This document shows, piece after piece, positions 25,685 through 34,654 of a stretch of 64,000 bases of DNA. Position 1 is the first letter of the stretch. Each line of letters begins with the position of its first letter. The translations under genes were made by a program, and so were the position numbers. The notes beneath the pieces are model-generated. The model did no database searches and had not been told where the DNA came from. It saw nothing but the letters and a program-made list of their open reading frames with translations. The stretch lies in assembly GCF_024662235.1 (NCBI RefSeq), contig NZ_CP096276.1, positions 5,890,001 through 5,954,000 of the forward strand, in the 5' to 3' direction. The stretch is from Pimelobacter simplex (GTDB taxonomy: Bacteria; Actinomycetota; Actinomycetes; Propionibacteriales; Nocardioidaceae).

Positions 25685-26265
25685 GTCAAGTGTTCGAGAC
25701 GCCGCGTCAGGGTTTGAACCGGCGCCAGGCCGAGACCGTCGAGCGGTTGCTGACCGCGGGTCTGGCCGAGCTGCGCGCGGTGGGCCACGAGGCGCTGACC
25801 ATCCGCACGGTCGCCCAGCGCGCGGGGGTCTCGCCGGCCACGGCGTACACCTACCTCGCCTCGAAGAACCACCTCTTCGCCGAGCTGTTCTGGCGCCACC
25901 TCAGCGGCGCCCGGCTCCGGGTGAGCGGCGACGGTACGGCGGTCCAGCGGCTCCAGGCGACGATGCGCGCCCTCACCGCGCGGATCGTCGAGGAGCCCGA
26001 GCTCGCCGCCGCCGTGACGCCGGCCCTGCTCGGCACCGACCCCGACGTCGCCCGGCTGCGGCTCAAGATCGGCGGGGAGTTCCTGGCCCGCTTCGAGTCG
26101 GCGCTGGGTGAGCCCGGCACGCCTGCCGACCCCGCCGTGCTCGACGTGCTGGTGCTGACCTTCTCCGGTGCGCTGCTCCAGGCCGGGATGGGCCTGCTGA
26201 CCTACGACCAGATCGCCGAGCAGCTCGTCTCGGCGGTCGCCGTGATCCTGCGAGGCAACTCATGA
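25678..26265 (+). CDS. TetR-family regulator heading the CYP51 operon
   Basis: A 195-residue TetR-like regulator. The HTH is at about residues 30-70 (ALTIRTVAQRAGVSPATAYTYLASKNHLFAELFWRHL). The C-terminal ligand domain is divergent. It corresponds in position to the regulator I recall beside cyp123 in M. tuberculosis (Rv0767c). The GTG start lies within a palindrome that it probably binds. Its TGA overlaps the ATG of the first P450 gene, so it is the first cistron of a ten-gene operon and likely controls it in response to a P450 substrate or product. Confidence 0.88.
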   Translation: MSSQVFETPRQGLNRRQAETVERLLTAGLAELRAVGHEALTIRTVAQRAGVSPATAYTYLASKNHLFAELFWRHLSGARLRVSGDGTAVQRLQATMRALTARIVEEPELAAAVTPALLGTDPDVARLRLKIGGEFLARFESALGEPGTPADPAVLDVLVLTFSGALLQAGMGLLTYDQIAEQLVSAVAVILRGNS

Positions 26266-27482
26266 GCACCGCGACCGGGCTGCGCTTCGACCCCTACGAC
26301 TACGCCTTCCAGGACGACCCGTACCCGACGTACCAGCGGCTGCGCGACGAGGCGCCCGTCCACCACGCGGCCGCCGACGACCTGTGGGTCGTCTCCCGGC
26401 ACGCCGACGTGTTCGCGGTGCTGCGCGACGACGAGACGTTCTCGAACCGGATGGGCGTCTCGCTCGACGCCAGCGCGTGGAGCCCCGACGCGCACCGGGT
26501 GATGTCCTTCCTCGCGCTCGACGGCGCCGAGCAGTCGCGCATCCGCCGGCTCGTCTCGGCCGCCTTCACGCCGCGCCGGGTGCGCGAGCTGACCCCCGAG
26601 GTGCAGGCGCTCACCGAGCACTACCTCGCGACCACGCTGGAGCGCAGCGCCGACGGCGACGCGGACTGGATCCGCGACCTCGCCGGCAAGCTCCCGATGG
26701 ACGTCATCTCCGAGATGATGGGCGTCCCGGTCCCCGACCGGGACGAGGTACGCCGCCTGGCCGACCTCGTCGTGCACCGCGAGGACGGCGTCCGCGACGT
26801 GCCGCAGGCCGGCATGGAGGCCTCCATCGAGCTGATGACCTACTACGCCGCGATGGTCAAGGAGCGCCGGGCGGCGCCGACCGACGACCTCACCTCGGCG
26901 CTGGTCGCGGCCGAGGTCGACGGCGATCGGCTGCGCGACGGCGAGATCATGGCGTTCCTCTTCCTGATGGTCGTCGCCGGGAACGAGACGACGACCAAGC
27001 TGCTGGGCAACGCGCTCTTCCACCTCGCGGCCGACCCCGGCCAGCGGGCGCAGGTGCTCGCCGACCCGGACCTGGTCGCGCCGTGGATCGAGGAGACGCT
27101 GCGCCACGACACCTCGAGCCAGATGCTCGCGCGCCACGTCGAGCGCGACACCGAGATCGGCGGCACCCCGGTCCCCGCGGGCGCCAAGGCGCTCGTGCTG
27201 CTGGGCTCGGCCAACCGCGACGAGCGCGTCTTCACCGACCCCACGTCGTACGACGTGCGCCGGGACAAGGCCGAGCTGGCCCAGATCCTGAGCTTCGGCA
27301 CCGGCCGGCACTTCTGCCTCGGTGCCAACCTGGCCCGGCTCGAGGCGCGCGTCGTCCTCGACGAGCTCGTCCGCCGGGTCGCCGACCTGGAGGTGCACGC
27401 CGAGCGTGCCGTCCGGGTGCGCTCCACGAGCGTGCGCGGGTTCGCCTCGCTCCCCGTCACCTTCACCCCCCGGAGGTCATGA
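26262..27482 (+). CDS. Cytochrome P450, CYP123-like by position
   Basis: A 406-residue soluble bacterial P450. The heme loop is FGTGRHFCLGANLAR (Cys around residue 353), the I-helix oxygen-activation motif is VVAGNETTTK (Asn in place of the frequent His/Asp at the position before Glu), and the ExxR is EETLR. It would receive electrons from the ferredoxin in the same operon. Locus order (TetR-P450-SDR-CYP51-ferredoxin) points to the CYP123 group of mycobacteria; I cannot confirm the family number without identity values. The substrate is unknown. ATG overlaps the TetR stop. Confidence 0.9.
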   Translation: MSTATGLRFDPYDYAFQDDPYPTYQRLRDEAPVHHAAADDLWVVSRHADVFAVLRDDETFSNRMGVSLDASAWSPDAHRVMSFLALDGAEQSRIRRLVSAAFTPRRVRELTPEVQALTEHYLATTLERSADGDADWIRDLAGKLPMDVISEMMGVPVPDRDEVRRLADLVVHREDGVRDVPQAGMEASIELMTYYAAMVKERRAAPTDDLTSALVAAEVDGDRLRDGEIMAFLFLMVVAGNETTTKLLGNALFHLAADPGQRAQVLADPDLVAPWIEETLRHDTSSQMLARHVERDTEIGGTPVPAGAKALVLLGSANRDERVFTDPTSYDVRRDKAELAQILSFGTGRHFCLGANLARLEARVVLDELVRRVADLEVHAERAVRVRSTSVRGFASLPVTFTPRRS

Positions 27483-28261
27483 CCATGGGCAAGTACGACC
27501 AACCGGTACGACGGCCGGCGGCGGTCGCCGGCGCGTCCTCCGGGATCGGCGCCGAGACCGCGCGATCCCTGGCTGCGGTGGGGTTCCCGGTCGCGCTGGG
27601 CGCGCGCCGCCTCGACCGCTGCGAGGAGGTCGCCGCCGAGATCCGCAACGCCGGGGGAGAGGCGGTCGCGCACCAGCTCGACGTCGCCTCCGACGAGTCG
27701 GTCGCCACGTTCGCCGCCAAGGCGGCCGCCGACCTCGGCGACATCGAGGTCGTGGTCAGCAATGCCGCGCTGATCGGCCCCGGCGCACTGCTGGAGACCG
27801 ACAGCTCGCGGCTGGCCGACGAGGTCGACGTCAACCTGCTCGGCCCGCACCGGCTGGTCCGGGCGTTCGTGCCCGGCATGGTCGAGCGCCGCCGCGGCGA
27901 CATCGTGTTCGTCTCCTCGGACGTCGCCCTGCGGGCGCGGCCGTTCATGGGCGGCTACAGCGCCACCAAGGCCGGTCTGGAGGGGCTCGTCGCCTCGCTC
28001 CAGATGGAGCTCGAGGGCACCGGCGTGCGGGCATCCGTCGTCCGGCCGGGGCCGACCTGGAGCGAGATGGGCATGGACTGGTCGCCCGAGGCGGCGGCCA
28101 AGGTCCTCAACGAGTGGCTCAAGTGGGGCCACGCCCGGCACTCGCACTTCCTCAAGGCGTCGGCCATCGCCGACGTCATCACCTCCGTCGTCAGCGCGCC
28201 GCGGGGCGTCCACCTGAGCCCCGTCGACGTCAACCCCGAAGCACCTGTGGAGCGATCGTGA
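27479..28261 (+). CDS. Short-chain dehydrogenase/reductase between two P450 genes
   Basis: A classical SDR of about 260 residues. Cofactor motif GASSGIGAETARSLA, the NAG-like VVSNAAL, catalytic Ser in VFVSSDVALR and YSATK (Tyr and Lys). It would oxidise or reduce a hydroxyl or keto group, plausibly of the product of a neighbouring P450. Two starts are possible: ATG 27479 overlaps the P450 stop as do most genes here, but ATG 27485 has the better spaced GGAGG (about eight bases). The position matches Rv0765c in the M. tuberculosis cyp51 locus as I recall it. Confidence 0.9.
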   Translation: MTMGKYDQPVRRPAAVAGASSGIGAETARSLAAVGFPVALGARRLDRCEEVAAEIRNAGGEAVAHQLDVASDESVATFAAKAAADLGDIEVVVSNAALIGPGALLETDSSRLADEVDVNLLGPHRLVRAFVPGMVERRRGDIVFVSSDVALRARPFMGGYSATKAGLEGLVASLQMELEGTGVRASVVRPGPTWSEMGMDWSPEAAAKVLNEWLKWGHARHSHFLKASAIADVITSVVSAPRGVHLSPVDVNPEAPVERS

Positions 28262-29643
28262 GCCTTGCCGACATCCCCGAGGTCTCGATCGTCCTCGACG
28301 ACCAGGGCCCCGACGTGCCCGCGATCATCAAGGGCACCGGCCACCTGCCGGAGATGCGGGTCGACCCGATCGGGCTCTTCGACCGGGTGCGGGCCGAGTG
28401 CGGGGACGTCGGCCGGTTCCGGATCGCCGACAAGGACGTCGTCCTGGTCACCGGCGCCGAGGCCAACGAGGCGTTCTTCCGGGCCCCGGAGGACGTGCTC
28501 GACCAGGCGGCGGCGTACCCCTTCATGACGCCGATCTTCGGCAAGGGCGTGGTCTTCGACGCCTCGCCCGAGGAGCGCCAGCAGATGCTCAAGAACCAGG
28601 CGCTGCGCGGCGAGCAGATGCGCGGGCACGCCCAGACGATCGAGGCCGAGATCCGCCGCATGGTGGCGGACTGGGGCGACGAGGGCGAGATCGACCTGCT
28701 CGACTTCTTCGCCGAGCTGACGATCTACACGACCTCCTCCTGCCTGGTCGGCAAGCCGTTCCGCGAGGAGCTCGACAGCTCGTTCGCGCACCACTACCAC
28801 GAGCTGGAGCGCGGCACCGACGCCATCGCGTACGTCGACCCCTATGCCGACATCGAGTCCTTCGCGCTGCGCGATGCCGCGCGGGTGCGGCTGGTCGCGC
28901 TGGTGCAGGACATCATCGACCGCCGCCGCGAGCGCGGCACCGTGGCCAAGGAGGAGCGCGACCTCCTCGACGTCCTCATCTCGATCGACATGAACGCCGA
29001 CACCATCACGGGCATCTTCATCTCGATGATGTTCGCCGGGCACCACACGTCCTCGGGCACGGCGTCCTGGGCGATGATCGAGCTGCTCCGCCACCCGTCC
29101 GTCATGGCGGACGTCGTCGGCGAGCTCGACGCGCTCTATGGAACCGACGCAGCCGACGGCACTGGTCCTGTTGAGGTGTCCTTCCAGGCGCTGCGCTCGA
29201 TCCCCGTGCTGGAGGCGGTGCTCAAGGAGACCCTGCGGCTGCACCCGCCGCTCATCATCCTGATGCGGCTGGTCCAGGAGGACTTCGAGCTGCTCGGCCG
29301 CACGATCCCGGCGGGCACGCTCATCGCGGCCTCGCCCAAGGTGTCCAACCGGATCGAGGCCGACTTCCCCTCGGCTGATGCGTTCGACCCGGGCCGCTAC
29401 ATCGACCCGCGGCAGGAGGACCTCCAGAACCGCTGGACCTGGATCCCCTTCGGCGCCGGCAAGCACCGCTGCGTCGGCAACGCCTTCGCGATGATGCAGA
29501 TGAAGGCGATCTTCTCGGTGATCCTGCGCGACTTCGAGTTCGAGACGGCCCAGCCCGCCGACTCCTACCGCGACGACTGCTCCAAGATGGTGATCCAGCT
29601 CGAGCAGCCGTGCCGGGTCCGCTACCGCCGGCGGTCACGATGA
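28258..29643 (+). CDS. cyp51: Sterol 14-alpha-demethylase, CYP51 family
   Basis: A 461-residue P450 of the CYP51 family, very similar along its length to mycobacterial CYP51. Diagnostic stretches: the substrate-recognition region AYPFMTPIFGKGVVFDAS, ALRGEQMRGHA, the I-helix MMFAGHHTSSGTASW with the CYP51-typical HTSS, KETLRLHPPLIILMR (ExxR), and the heme loop FGAGKHRCVGNAFA. The family removes the 14-alpha-methyl of lanosterol-type sterols in three oxidations; its natural substrate in actinobacteria is unsettled. GTG 28258 overlaps the SDR stop (GTGA). The ferredoxin directly follows. It has a slightly longer N terminus than the mycobacterial enzyme. Confidence 0.95.
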   Translation: MSLADIPEVSIVLDDQGPDVPAIIKGTGHLPEMRVDPIGLFDRVRAECGDVGRFRIADKDVVLVTGAEANEAFFRAPEDVLDQAAAYPFMTPIFGKGVVFDASPEERQQMLKNQALRGEQMRGHAQTIEAEIRRMVADWGDEGEIDLLDFFAELTIYTTSSCLVGKPFREELDSSFAHHYHELERGTDAIAYVDPYADIESFALRDAARVRLVALVQDIIDRRRERGTVAKEERDLLDVLISIDMNADTITGIFISMMFAGHHTSSGTASWAMIELLRHPSVMADVVGELDALYGTDAADGTGPVEVSFQALRSIPVLEAVLKETLRLHPPLIILMRLVQEDFELLGRTIPAGTLIAASPKVSNRIEADFPSADAFDPGRYIDPRQEDLQNRWTWIPFGAGKHRCVGNAFAMMQMKAIFSVILRDFEFETAQPADSYRDDCSKMVIQLEQPCRVRYRRRSR

Positions 29644-29846
29644 GCTTCCGGGTCGTCGCCGACACCACGGTGTGCCAGGGCCACCAGCTCTGCCAGGGCG
29701 AGGCCCCCGACGTGTTCGGGTTCGACAGCGCCGACGACGTGGTCACCCTGCTCGACGAGCACCCCGGCGAGGAACGGCGTACCGACGTCGCCACCGCCGT
29801 GAAGTACTGCCCTGCCTTCGCCCTTTCGATCGAGGAGACCGACTGA
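29640..29846 (+). CDS. [3Fe-4S] ferredoxin, P450 partner
   Basis: A 68-residue ferredoxin. Cys residues occur as CQGHQLC (C-x5-C) and YCPAFAL (CP), the three-cysteine pattern of P450-type [3Fe-4S] ferredoxins. It should pass electrons from a ferredoxin reductase, not encoded nearby, to CYP51 and probably to the first P450. ATG 29640 overlaps the CYP51 stop (ATGA), so expression is coupled to it. It matches Rv0763c by position and family. Confidence 0.93.
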   Translation: MSFRVVADTTVCQGHQLCQGEAPDVFGFDSADDVVTLLDEHPGEERRTDVATAVKYCPAFALSIEETD

Positions 29847-29847
29847 C

Positions 29848-30465
29848 ATGAGTGACCTGACCCGTGCGGAGATCGAGGAGTTCTGGGACTCCTGGCTGGA
29901 GATCAACCGCGAGGCCGAGCGCACCGGCGACTGGCGGGTGATGGCCGAGTGGTTCGCCGAGGACGCCACCTACGGCTGGATGTACTCCCACGACGAGCAC
30001 TTCATGGCGGTCGGCCGGGACCAGATCCGGGACTGGGCGATCGGCATCGAGATGGACGGTCTGGACGGCTGGCACTACGACTACGTGTGCACGGTGATCG
30101 ACGAGAAGAAGGCGATGATCGTCGGCTTCTGGAAGCAGCGCTCGGGCATCCTCGACGACAACGGCGAGGAGTACGAGATCCTCGGGCTCGGCGGTTCGTG
30201 GTTCGGTGTCGAGCGGCAGACCTCCGGGGCGGACGCCGGTCAGGTCAAGATCGCCTGGCAGCGCGACTGGTTCGACATGCCCTCGACCGCCCACACCTTC
30301 CTGTCGATCATCGAGGCGGGCAAGGCGCCCGACACGCTGCTCAAGCGGATGTCGGTCACCGGTCACGACGTGCCCGGCCACTACCGGCGCAAGGACCTGC
30401 CCTCGACGGTGTGGCCGCCGCCCGTCGAGCGCGGCGACTACGTCACCCAGGAGCCCGTGCGATGA
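29848..30465 (+). CDS. NTF2/SnoaL-like protein of unknown function
   Basis: A 205-residue cytoplasmic protein with a cone-like NTF2 fold pattern: N-terminal helix LTRAEIEEFWDSWLEINREAE, DWRVMAEWFAEDATYGWM typical of SnoaL/ketosteroid-isomerase-like proteins, and a C-terminal half with SVTGHDVPGHYRRKDLPS. Such proteins bind or isomerise steroid- or polyketide-like ligands, which would suit this P450 operon, but no catalytic residues can be assigned here. It may correspond to Rv0762c of M. tuberculosis. One base separates it from the ferredoxin stop, and its stop overlaps the aldehyde dehydrogenase start. Confidence 0.75.
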   Translation: MSDLTRAEIEEFWDSWLEINREAERTGDWRVMAEWFAEDATYGWMYSHDEHFMAVGRDQIRDWAIGIEMDGLDGWHYDYVCTVIDEKKAMIVGFWKQRSGILDDNGEEYEILGLGGSWFGVERQTSGADAGQVKIAWQRDWFDMPSTAHTFLSIIEAGKAPDTLLKRMSVTGHDVPGHYRRKDLPSTVWPPPVERGDYVTQEPVR

Positions 30466-31922
30466 CGGCACTGCCGCCTCCGGCGCAGCAGCTCATCGAC
30501 GGCAAGCTCGTCGCGGCGTCGTCCGGTGCGACCTACGCGATCGTGAATCCCGCGACAGGACAGGAGATCGGGGTCGCCCCCGACGGCACCGCCGACGACG
30601 TGGACGCCGCGATCGCCGCAGCCCGGCGGGCGTTCGACGAGTCGGACTGGTCGACGGACCTGGCGCTGCGGGTGCGCTGCCTGCGTCAGCTCCACACCGC
30701 GCTGCTCGACCACGCCGACGCCTTCCGCGCGCTGACCACGGCCGAGGTGGGGATGCCGGGCTTCATGATGGGCGCGGCCGGGTTCGACGTACCGGTCGAC
30801 GGGCTGAAGTGGGTCACCGACCTCGCCGAGACCTATGCGTTCGAGACCGACCTCGGGGTGGCCGCGCCCATGGGCATCCCCTCTCGTCGCACCGTACGAC
30901 GCGAGCCGGTCGGCGTCGTCGCCGCGATCACGCCGTGGAACGTGCCCACGCAGATCAACCTCGCCAAGGTCGGCCCGGCGCTCGCGGCCGGCTGCACCGT
31001 GGTCCTCAAGCCCGCCCCGGACACCCCGTGGGTGGCGGCCGAGCTCGGCCGCCTCGTCGCCGAGCACACCGACATCCCGGCCGGCGTCTTCAACGTGGTG
31101 ACGCCGCGCGCCAACGACGTGGCCGCCGTGCTGGCCACCGACCCGCGCGTCGACATGGTCTCCTTCACCGGCTCGACCGGCGTGGGCCGCGCGATCATGG
31201 CCGCCGCCGCGCCCACCCTCAAGAAGGTCTTCCTCGAGCTGGGCGGCAAGTCCGCCGCGATCGCGCTCGACGACGCCGACGTCGCCGCGGTGGCGGGCGC
31301 GACCGCCTTCGCCGCGTGCATCCACGCCGGTCAGGGCTGCGCGATCACCACGCGGCTCGTCGTCCCCCGCGACCGGTACGACGAGGCGGTCACCGTCGCC
31401 GCCCAGACGATGGAGTCCATCGGGGCCAAGGACCCGGCCGACCCGGGCGCGATCTGCGGCCCGGTCATCTCGGCCGTGCAACGCGACCGGGTGGCGGCGT
31501 ACTTCGACGTCGCGGTCGCCGAGGGCGGCCGGTTCGCCACCGGAGGCGCGGTGATCGACCAGCCCGGGTTCTGGGTGCAGCCGACCGTCGTGGCCGGCCT
31601 CGACAGCTCCTCGCGCCTGGCGCAGGAGGAGATCTTCGGCCCGGTGCTCGTCGTGCTCCCGCACGACGGCGACGACGACGCGGTGCGGATCGCGAACGAC
31701 TCGGCCTACGGCCTCTCCGGCTCGGTCGACTCCGGCTCGCTGGAGCGCGCCAAGGCCGTCGCGGCACGGATCCGGACCGGCACGCTCGCGGTCAACGGCG
31801 GCGTGTGGTTCAGCCCCGACGCCCCCTTCGGGGGCTACAAGCAGTCCGGCGTGGGCCGGGAGATGGGTGTCGCCGGGTTCGAGGAGTACCTGGAGACCAA
31901 GACGATTGCGGAGCCGGCATGA
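30462..31922 (+). CDS. Aldehyde dehydrogenase (NAD(P)+), AldA-like
   Basis: A 486-residue aldehyde dehydrogenase that would oxidise an aldehyde to the acid. TPWNVPTQINLAK, KPAPDTPWVAAEL, the FTGSTGVGR cofactor loop, catalytic Glu in FLELGGKSAAI, catalytic Cys in AGQGCAITTR and EEIFGPVLVV are all present. Oxidation of the CYP51-type aldehyde intermediates or of a side chain are reasonable guesses. It matches Rv0768 (aldA), which in M. tuberculosis lies next to the cyp51 genes but is divergently arranged as I recall; here it is part of the same operon. Confidence 0.92.
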   Translation: MTALPPPAQQLIDGKLVAASSGATYAIVNPATGQEIGVAPDGTADDVDAAIAAARRAFDESDWSTDLALRVRCLRQLHTALLDHADAFRALTTAEVGMPGFMMGAAGFDVPVDGLKWVTDLAETYAFETDLGVAAPMGIPSRRTVRREPVGVVAAITPWNVPTQINLAKVGPALAAGCTVVLKPAPDTPWVAAELGRLVAEHTDIPAGVFNVVTPRANDVAAVLATDPRVDMVSFTGSTGVGRAIMAAAAPTLKKVFLELGGKSAAIALDDADVAAVAGATAFAACIHAGQGCAITTRLVVPRDRYDEAVTVAAQTMESIGAKDPADPGAICGPVISAVQRDRVAAYFDVAVAEGGRFATGGAVIDQPGFWVQPTVVAGLDSSSRLAQEEIFGPVLVVLPHDGDDDAVRIANDSAYGLSGSVDSGSLERAKAVAARIRTGTLAVNGGVWFSPDAPFGGYKQSGVGREMGVAGFEEYLETKTIAEPA

Positions 31923-32665
31923 GATTCGAGAACAAGGTCGTCGTCGTCACGGGCGCGGCGCAGGGCATCGGCGAGGCCTACGCCAAGGCGCTCGCCGCCG
32001 AGGGTGCGGCCGTCGTGGTCGCCGACGTCAACACCGAGGCGGGTGAGCAGGTCGCGAAGCAGATCGAGACCGACGGCGGGCAGGCGCTGTTCGTGCGCTG
32101 CGACGTGTCGTCGGCGGAGTCGGCGCAGGCCCTGGTCGCCGCGACCGTCGAGCGCTTCGGCGGCATCGACGCCCTGGTCAACAACGCGGCGATCTACGGC
32201 GCGATGGAGTTCGACCTCCTCATCAGCGTGGACTGGGACTACTACCGCCGCTTCATGAGCGTCAACATGGACGGCGCGCTCGTGATGACCCGGGCGGTCT
32301 ACCCCGAGATCCAGAAGCGCGGCGGCGGCGCGATCGTCAACCAGTCGAGCACCGCGGCGTACCTCTACTCGGGCTTCTACGGGCTGGCCAAGGTCGGCGT
32401 CAACGGGCTCACCCAGCAGCTCGCGCACGAGCTCGGCGGGATGAGGATCCGGGTCAACGCGATCGCTCCGGGGCCGACGGACACCGAGGCGACGCGCGTC
32501 CAGGCGGGCGATGCGGCCAAGGAGCTGGTCAAGAACCTCGCGCTCAAGCGGATGGGGTCGGTCGACGACATGGTCGGCGCCTGCCTCTTCCTGCTCTCCG
32601 ACGAGGCGTCGTGGGTGACCGGCCAGATCCTCGCGGTCGACGGCGGCCAGACCTTCCGCGCATGA
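31919..32665 (+). CDS. Short-chain dehydrogenase/reductase
   Basis: A 248-residue classical SDR. VTGAAQGIGEAYAKAL is the cofactor loop, ADVN after beta-2 indicates NAD(H) preference, NNAAIYG is present, the catalytic Ser is in NQSSTAAY and the YGLAK motif supplies Tyr and Lys. The C terminus SWVTGQILAVDGGQ is typical of SDRs of the FabG/2,3-butanediol group. ATG overlaps the ALDH stop. It matches Rv0769 by position. Substrate unknown, probably a hydroxylated product of the pathway encoded by this operon. Confidence 0.92.
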   Translation: MRFENKVVVVTGAAQGIGEAYAKALAAEGAAVVVADVNTEAGEQVAKQIETDGGQALFVRCDVSSAESAQALVAATVERFGGIDALVNNAAIYGAMEFDLLISVDWDYYRRFMSVNMDGALVMTRAVYPEIQKRGGGAIVNQSSTAAYLYSGFYGLAKVGVNGLTQQLAHELGGMRIRVNAIAPGPTDTEATRVQAGDAAKELVKNLALKRMGSVDDMVGACLFLLSDEASWVTGQILAVDGGQTFRA

Positions 32666-33480
32666 GCGCCCCGGTCCGCGTCGGCTTCGTCGGCCTCGGC
32701 AACATCGGCAAGCCGATGGCGCTGCGGCTCGCGGCGGCGCCCGGCATCGACCTCCACGTGCACGACGTCGCGTCCGAGCCCGTCGCCGAGCTCGTCGCGG
32801 CGGGTGCCACCGCGCCCGGCTCGGTCGCCGCGCTGGCGGCCGCGGTCGACGTGGTGTGCGTGATGGTCCGCGACGACGAGCAGGTCCGCGCGGTCGCCGC
32901 CGAGGTGCCGGCCGAGACGGTGCTGGTGATCCACTCGACGGTCGCGCCCGGCACGCCCGCCGAGCTGGCGGAGGGACGCCGGGTGCTCGACGCCCCGGTC
33001 AGCGGCGGCCCGATGGGTGCGGCCGACGGCAGCCTGGCGATCATGGTCGGCGGTGCGGAGGACGCCTTCGCCGCGGCCCGCCCGGCCCTCGACGTGATGG
33101 GCGCCAAGGTGGTCCACGCGGGCCCGGTCGGCGCCGGCACCCGGATGAAGCTTGCCCGCAACCTCATCCACTTCGTCGCGTTCACCGCGGTCACCGAGGC
33201 CCAGCGGCTCGCCGAGGCCGCGGGCCTCGACCTGGTCGCGCTCGGGGACGTCGTGCGCCACACCGACGCCATCACCGGCGGTCCCGGCGCGATCATGTAC
33301 CGCGAGACGACGGCGCCGATCGCGCCCGACGACTTCTGGCACGGCGTCTTCACCCACGTGACCGCGCTGGGGGAGAAGGACCTCGGCCTCGCGATCGCGC
33401 TGGCCGACGAGCTCGGTGTCGACGTACCACTGGCACGCGAGGCGCTGCCGCGCCTCGGGAAGGGACTGGGACTGCGATGA
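32662..33480 (+). CDS. NAD(P)-dependent beta-hydroxyacid dehydrogenase (3-hydroxyisobutyrate dehydrogenase-like)
   Basis: A 272-residue 6-phosphogluconate-dehydrogenase-superfamily enzyme. N-terminal Rossmann loop GFVGLGNIGKPMA, substrate loop DAPVSGGPMGAADGSLAIMVGG and the catalytic lysine region GTRMKLARNLIHF are visible. It would oxidise a beta-hydroxyacid or reduce a related semialdehyde. It matches Rv0770. Together with the CMD protein it ends the operon. Physiological substrate unknown. Confidence 0.9.
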   Translation: MSAPVRVGFVGLGNIGKPMALRLAAAPGIDLHVHDVASEPVAELVAAGATAPGSVAALAAAVDVVCVMVRDDEQVRAVAAEVPAETVLVIHSTVAPGTPAELAEGRRVLDAPVSGGPMGAADGSLAIMVGGAEDAFAAARPALDVMGAKVVHAGPVGAGTRMKLARNLIHFVAFTAVTEAQRLAEAAGLDLVALGDVVRHTDAITGGPGAIMYRETTAPIAPDDFWHGVFTHVTALGEKDLGLAIALADELGVDVPLAREALPRLGKGLGLR

Positions 33481-33878
33481 GCGACGAGACCGACAAGTTC
33501 GCCGGCCTGCCGGAGGCGCGGGCGCGGGGTCTGCGCAAGATGGAGCAGGTCTACGGCTTCGACATGACCGACGGCACGGGCGACTTCTTCCGCTACACCG
33601 CCGACCACCTCTTCGCCGACATCTGGGAGCGGCCCGGGCTCACCGATCGGGACCGCCGGCTGCTCCTGATCGGGATGCTCGCCGGGCAGGGTGCCGCCGA
33701 CGTGCTCGGCATCCAGGTCCCGGCCGCGCACGCCGCGGGCGAGCTCGACGACGAGGCGCTGCGCGAGATCGTGGTCTTCCTCAGCCACTACGCCGGCTGG
33801 CCGCAGGGTGCGCGGCTCAACTCGATCGTCGAGGAGACGATCGCCAAGGCGCGGCGTCACCGCGGCGACCGGGACTGA
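33477..33878 (+). CDS. Carboxymuconolactone decarboxylase family protein
   Basis: A 133-residue alpha-helical protein of the CMD/AhpD-like group (LTDRDRRLLLIGMLAGQGAAD, HAAGELDDEALREIVVFLSHYAGWPQG). No AhpD-type CxxC is present, so a peroxidase role is unlikely; a decarboxylase or lactone-handling role is inferred from the family. It matches Rv0771, the last gene of the M. tuberculosis block. The ATG overlaps the preceding stop (ATGA). Last gene of the tightly overlapped operon. Confidence 0.88.
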   Translation: MSDETDKFAGLPEARARGLRKMEQVYGFDMTDGTGDFFRYTADHLFADIWERPGLTDRDRRLLLIGMLAGQGAADVLGIQVPAAHAAGELDDEALREIVVFLSHYAGWPQGARLNSIVEETIAKARRHRGDRD

Positions 33879-33904
33879 CCGCCCTCTTGTTAGCCTCGGG
33901 AGCG

Positions 33905-34654
33905 ATGAGGCGCGAAGCAGCAGAGGCGGTCCCGGACCAGGCAGCGGTCCCGGTCTCCCCGGTGACCCTGGAGTCCCTGCTGGTCGCCCCCGGCCGGCCC
34001 GCCGACGACGCCGCGCGCCTGGGCGTGTGGCTGGTCGACACCGAGCGGGTCGGCGACGACGAGCTCGAGGCCGGCCGCGCCTGGCTCGACGAGGGCGAGC
34101 GCGCGCAGGCGTCGTCGTACGTCCGGGCGGAGCTGCGCCGGGCCTACGAGATCGCCCACGCGGCGGCGCGCCTGGTGGTCGGCGCCGCGACCGGCCTCGC
34201 ACCCCAGGACGTCGTCTGGGGCCGCCACGCGTGCCCCGGCTGCGGTGAGCCGCACGGCCGTCCGCGGGCCGAGGGCGCTCCCGTGGAGTTCTCGCTCTCC
34301 CACACGCCCGGCCAGGTCCTCGTCGCGGTCGCCGATGTCCCCGTCGGCGTCGACGTCGAGCGCCACCCCGACGACCCGGTCGCCCTGGCCAAGCTGCTGC
34401 ACCCGCGCGAGATCGAGGAGATCGAGGCGGCCGCGCAGGGCACGCTCGACGGCGGCCGCGCCACCGTCCGGTTCACCCGCGCGTGGGCACGTACCGAGGC
34501 CTACCTCAAGGGGATCGGCATCGGGCTGGGCCGCGACCCGCACCTGGACTACCTCGGCACCGACCAGGCTCCTGGTCGCCGGCTGGGGGAGTGGTCGGTC
34601 CGCGACGTCGCCGTGCCCGAGGGCTACGGCGCCGCGGTCGCGCTCGTCGGCTGA
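33905..34654 (+). CDS. 4'-phosphopantetheinyl transferase, Sfp type
   Basis: A 249-residue enzyme that transfers phosphopantetheine from CoA to a serine of a carrier protein, activating fatty-acid, polyketide or non-ribosomal peptide synthases. The two magnesium motifs are VGVDVERHPDD and FTRAWARTEAYLKGIGIG; ACPGCGEPHGRP followed by EFSLSHTPGQVLVAVAD is the typical Sfp N-terminal to mid region. ATG 33905 follows GGGAGCG. Twenty-six bases separate it from the CMD stop, so it may be cotranscribed with the CYP51 operon. No carrier-protein synthase is encoded in the window. Confidence 0.9.
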   Translation: MRREAAEAVPDQAAVPVSPVTLESLLVAPGRPADDAARLGVWLVDTERVGDDELEAGRAWLDEGERAQASSYVRAELRRAYEIAHAAARLVVGAATGLAPQDVVWGRHACPGCGEPHGRPRAEGAPVEFSLSHTPGQVLVAVADVPVGVDVERHPDDPVALAKLLHPREIEEIEAAAQGTLDGGRATVRFTRAWARTEAYLKGIGIGLGRDPHLDYLGTDQAPGRRLGEWSVRDVAVPEGYGAAVALVG

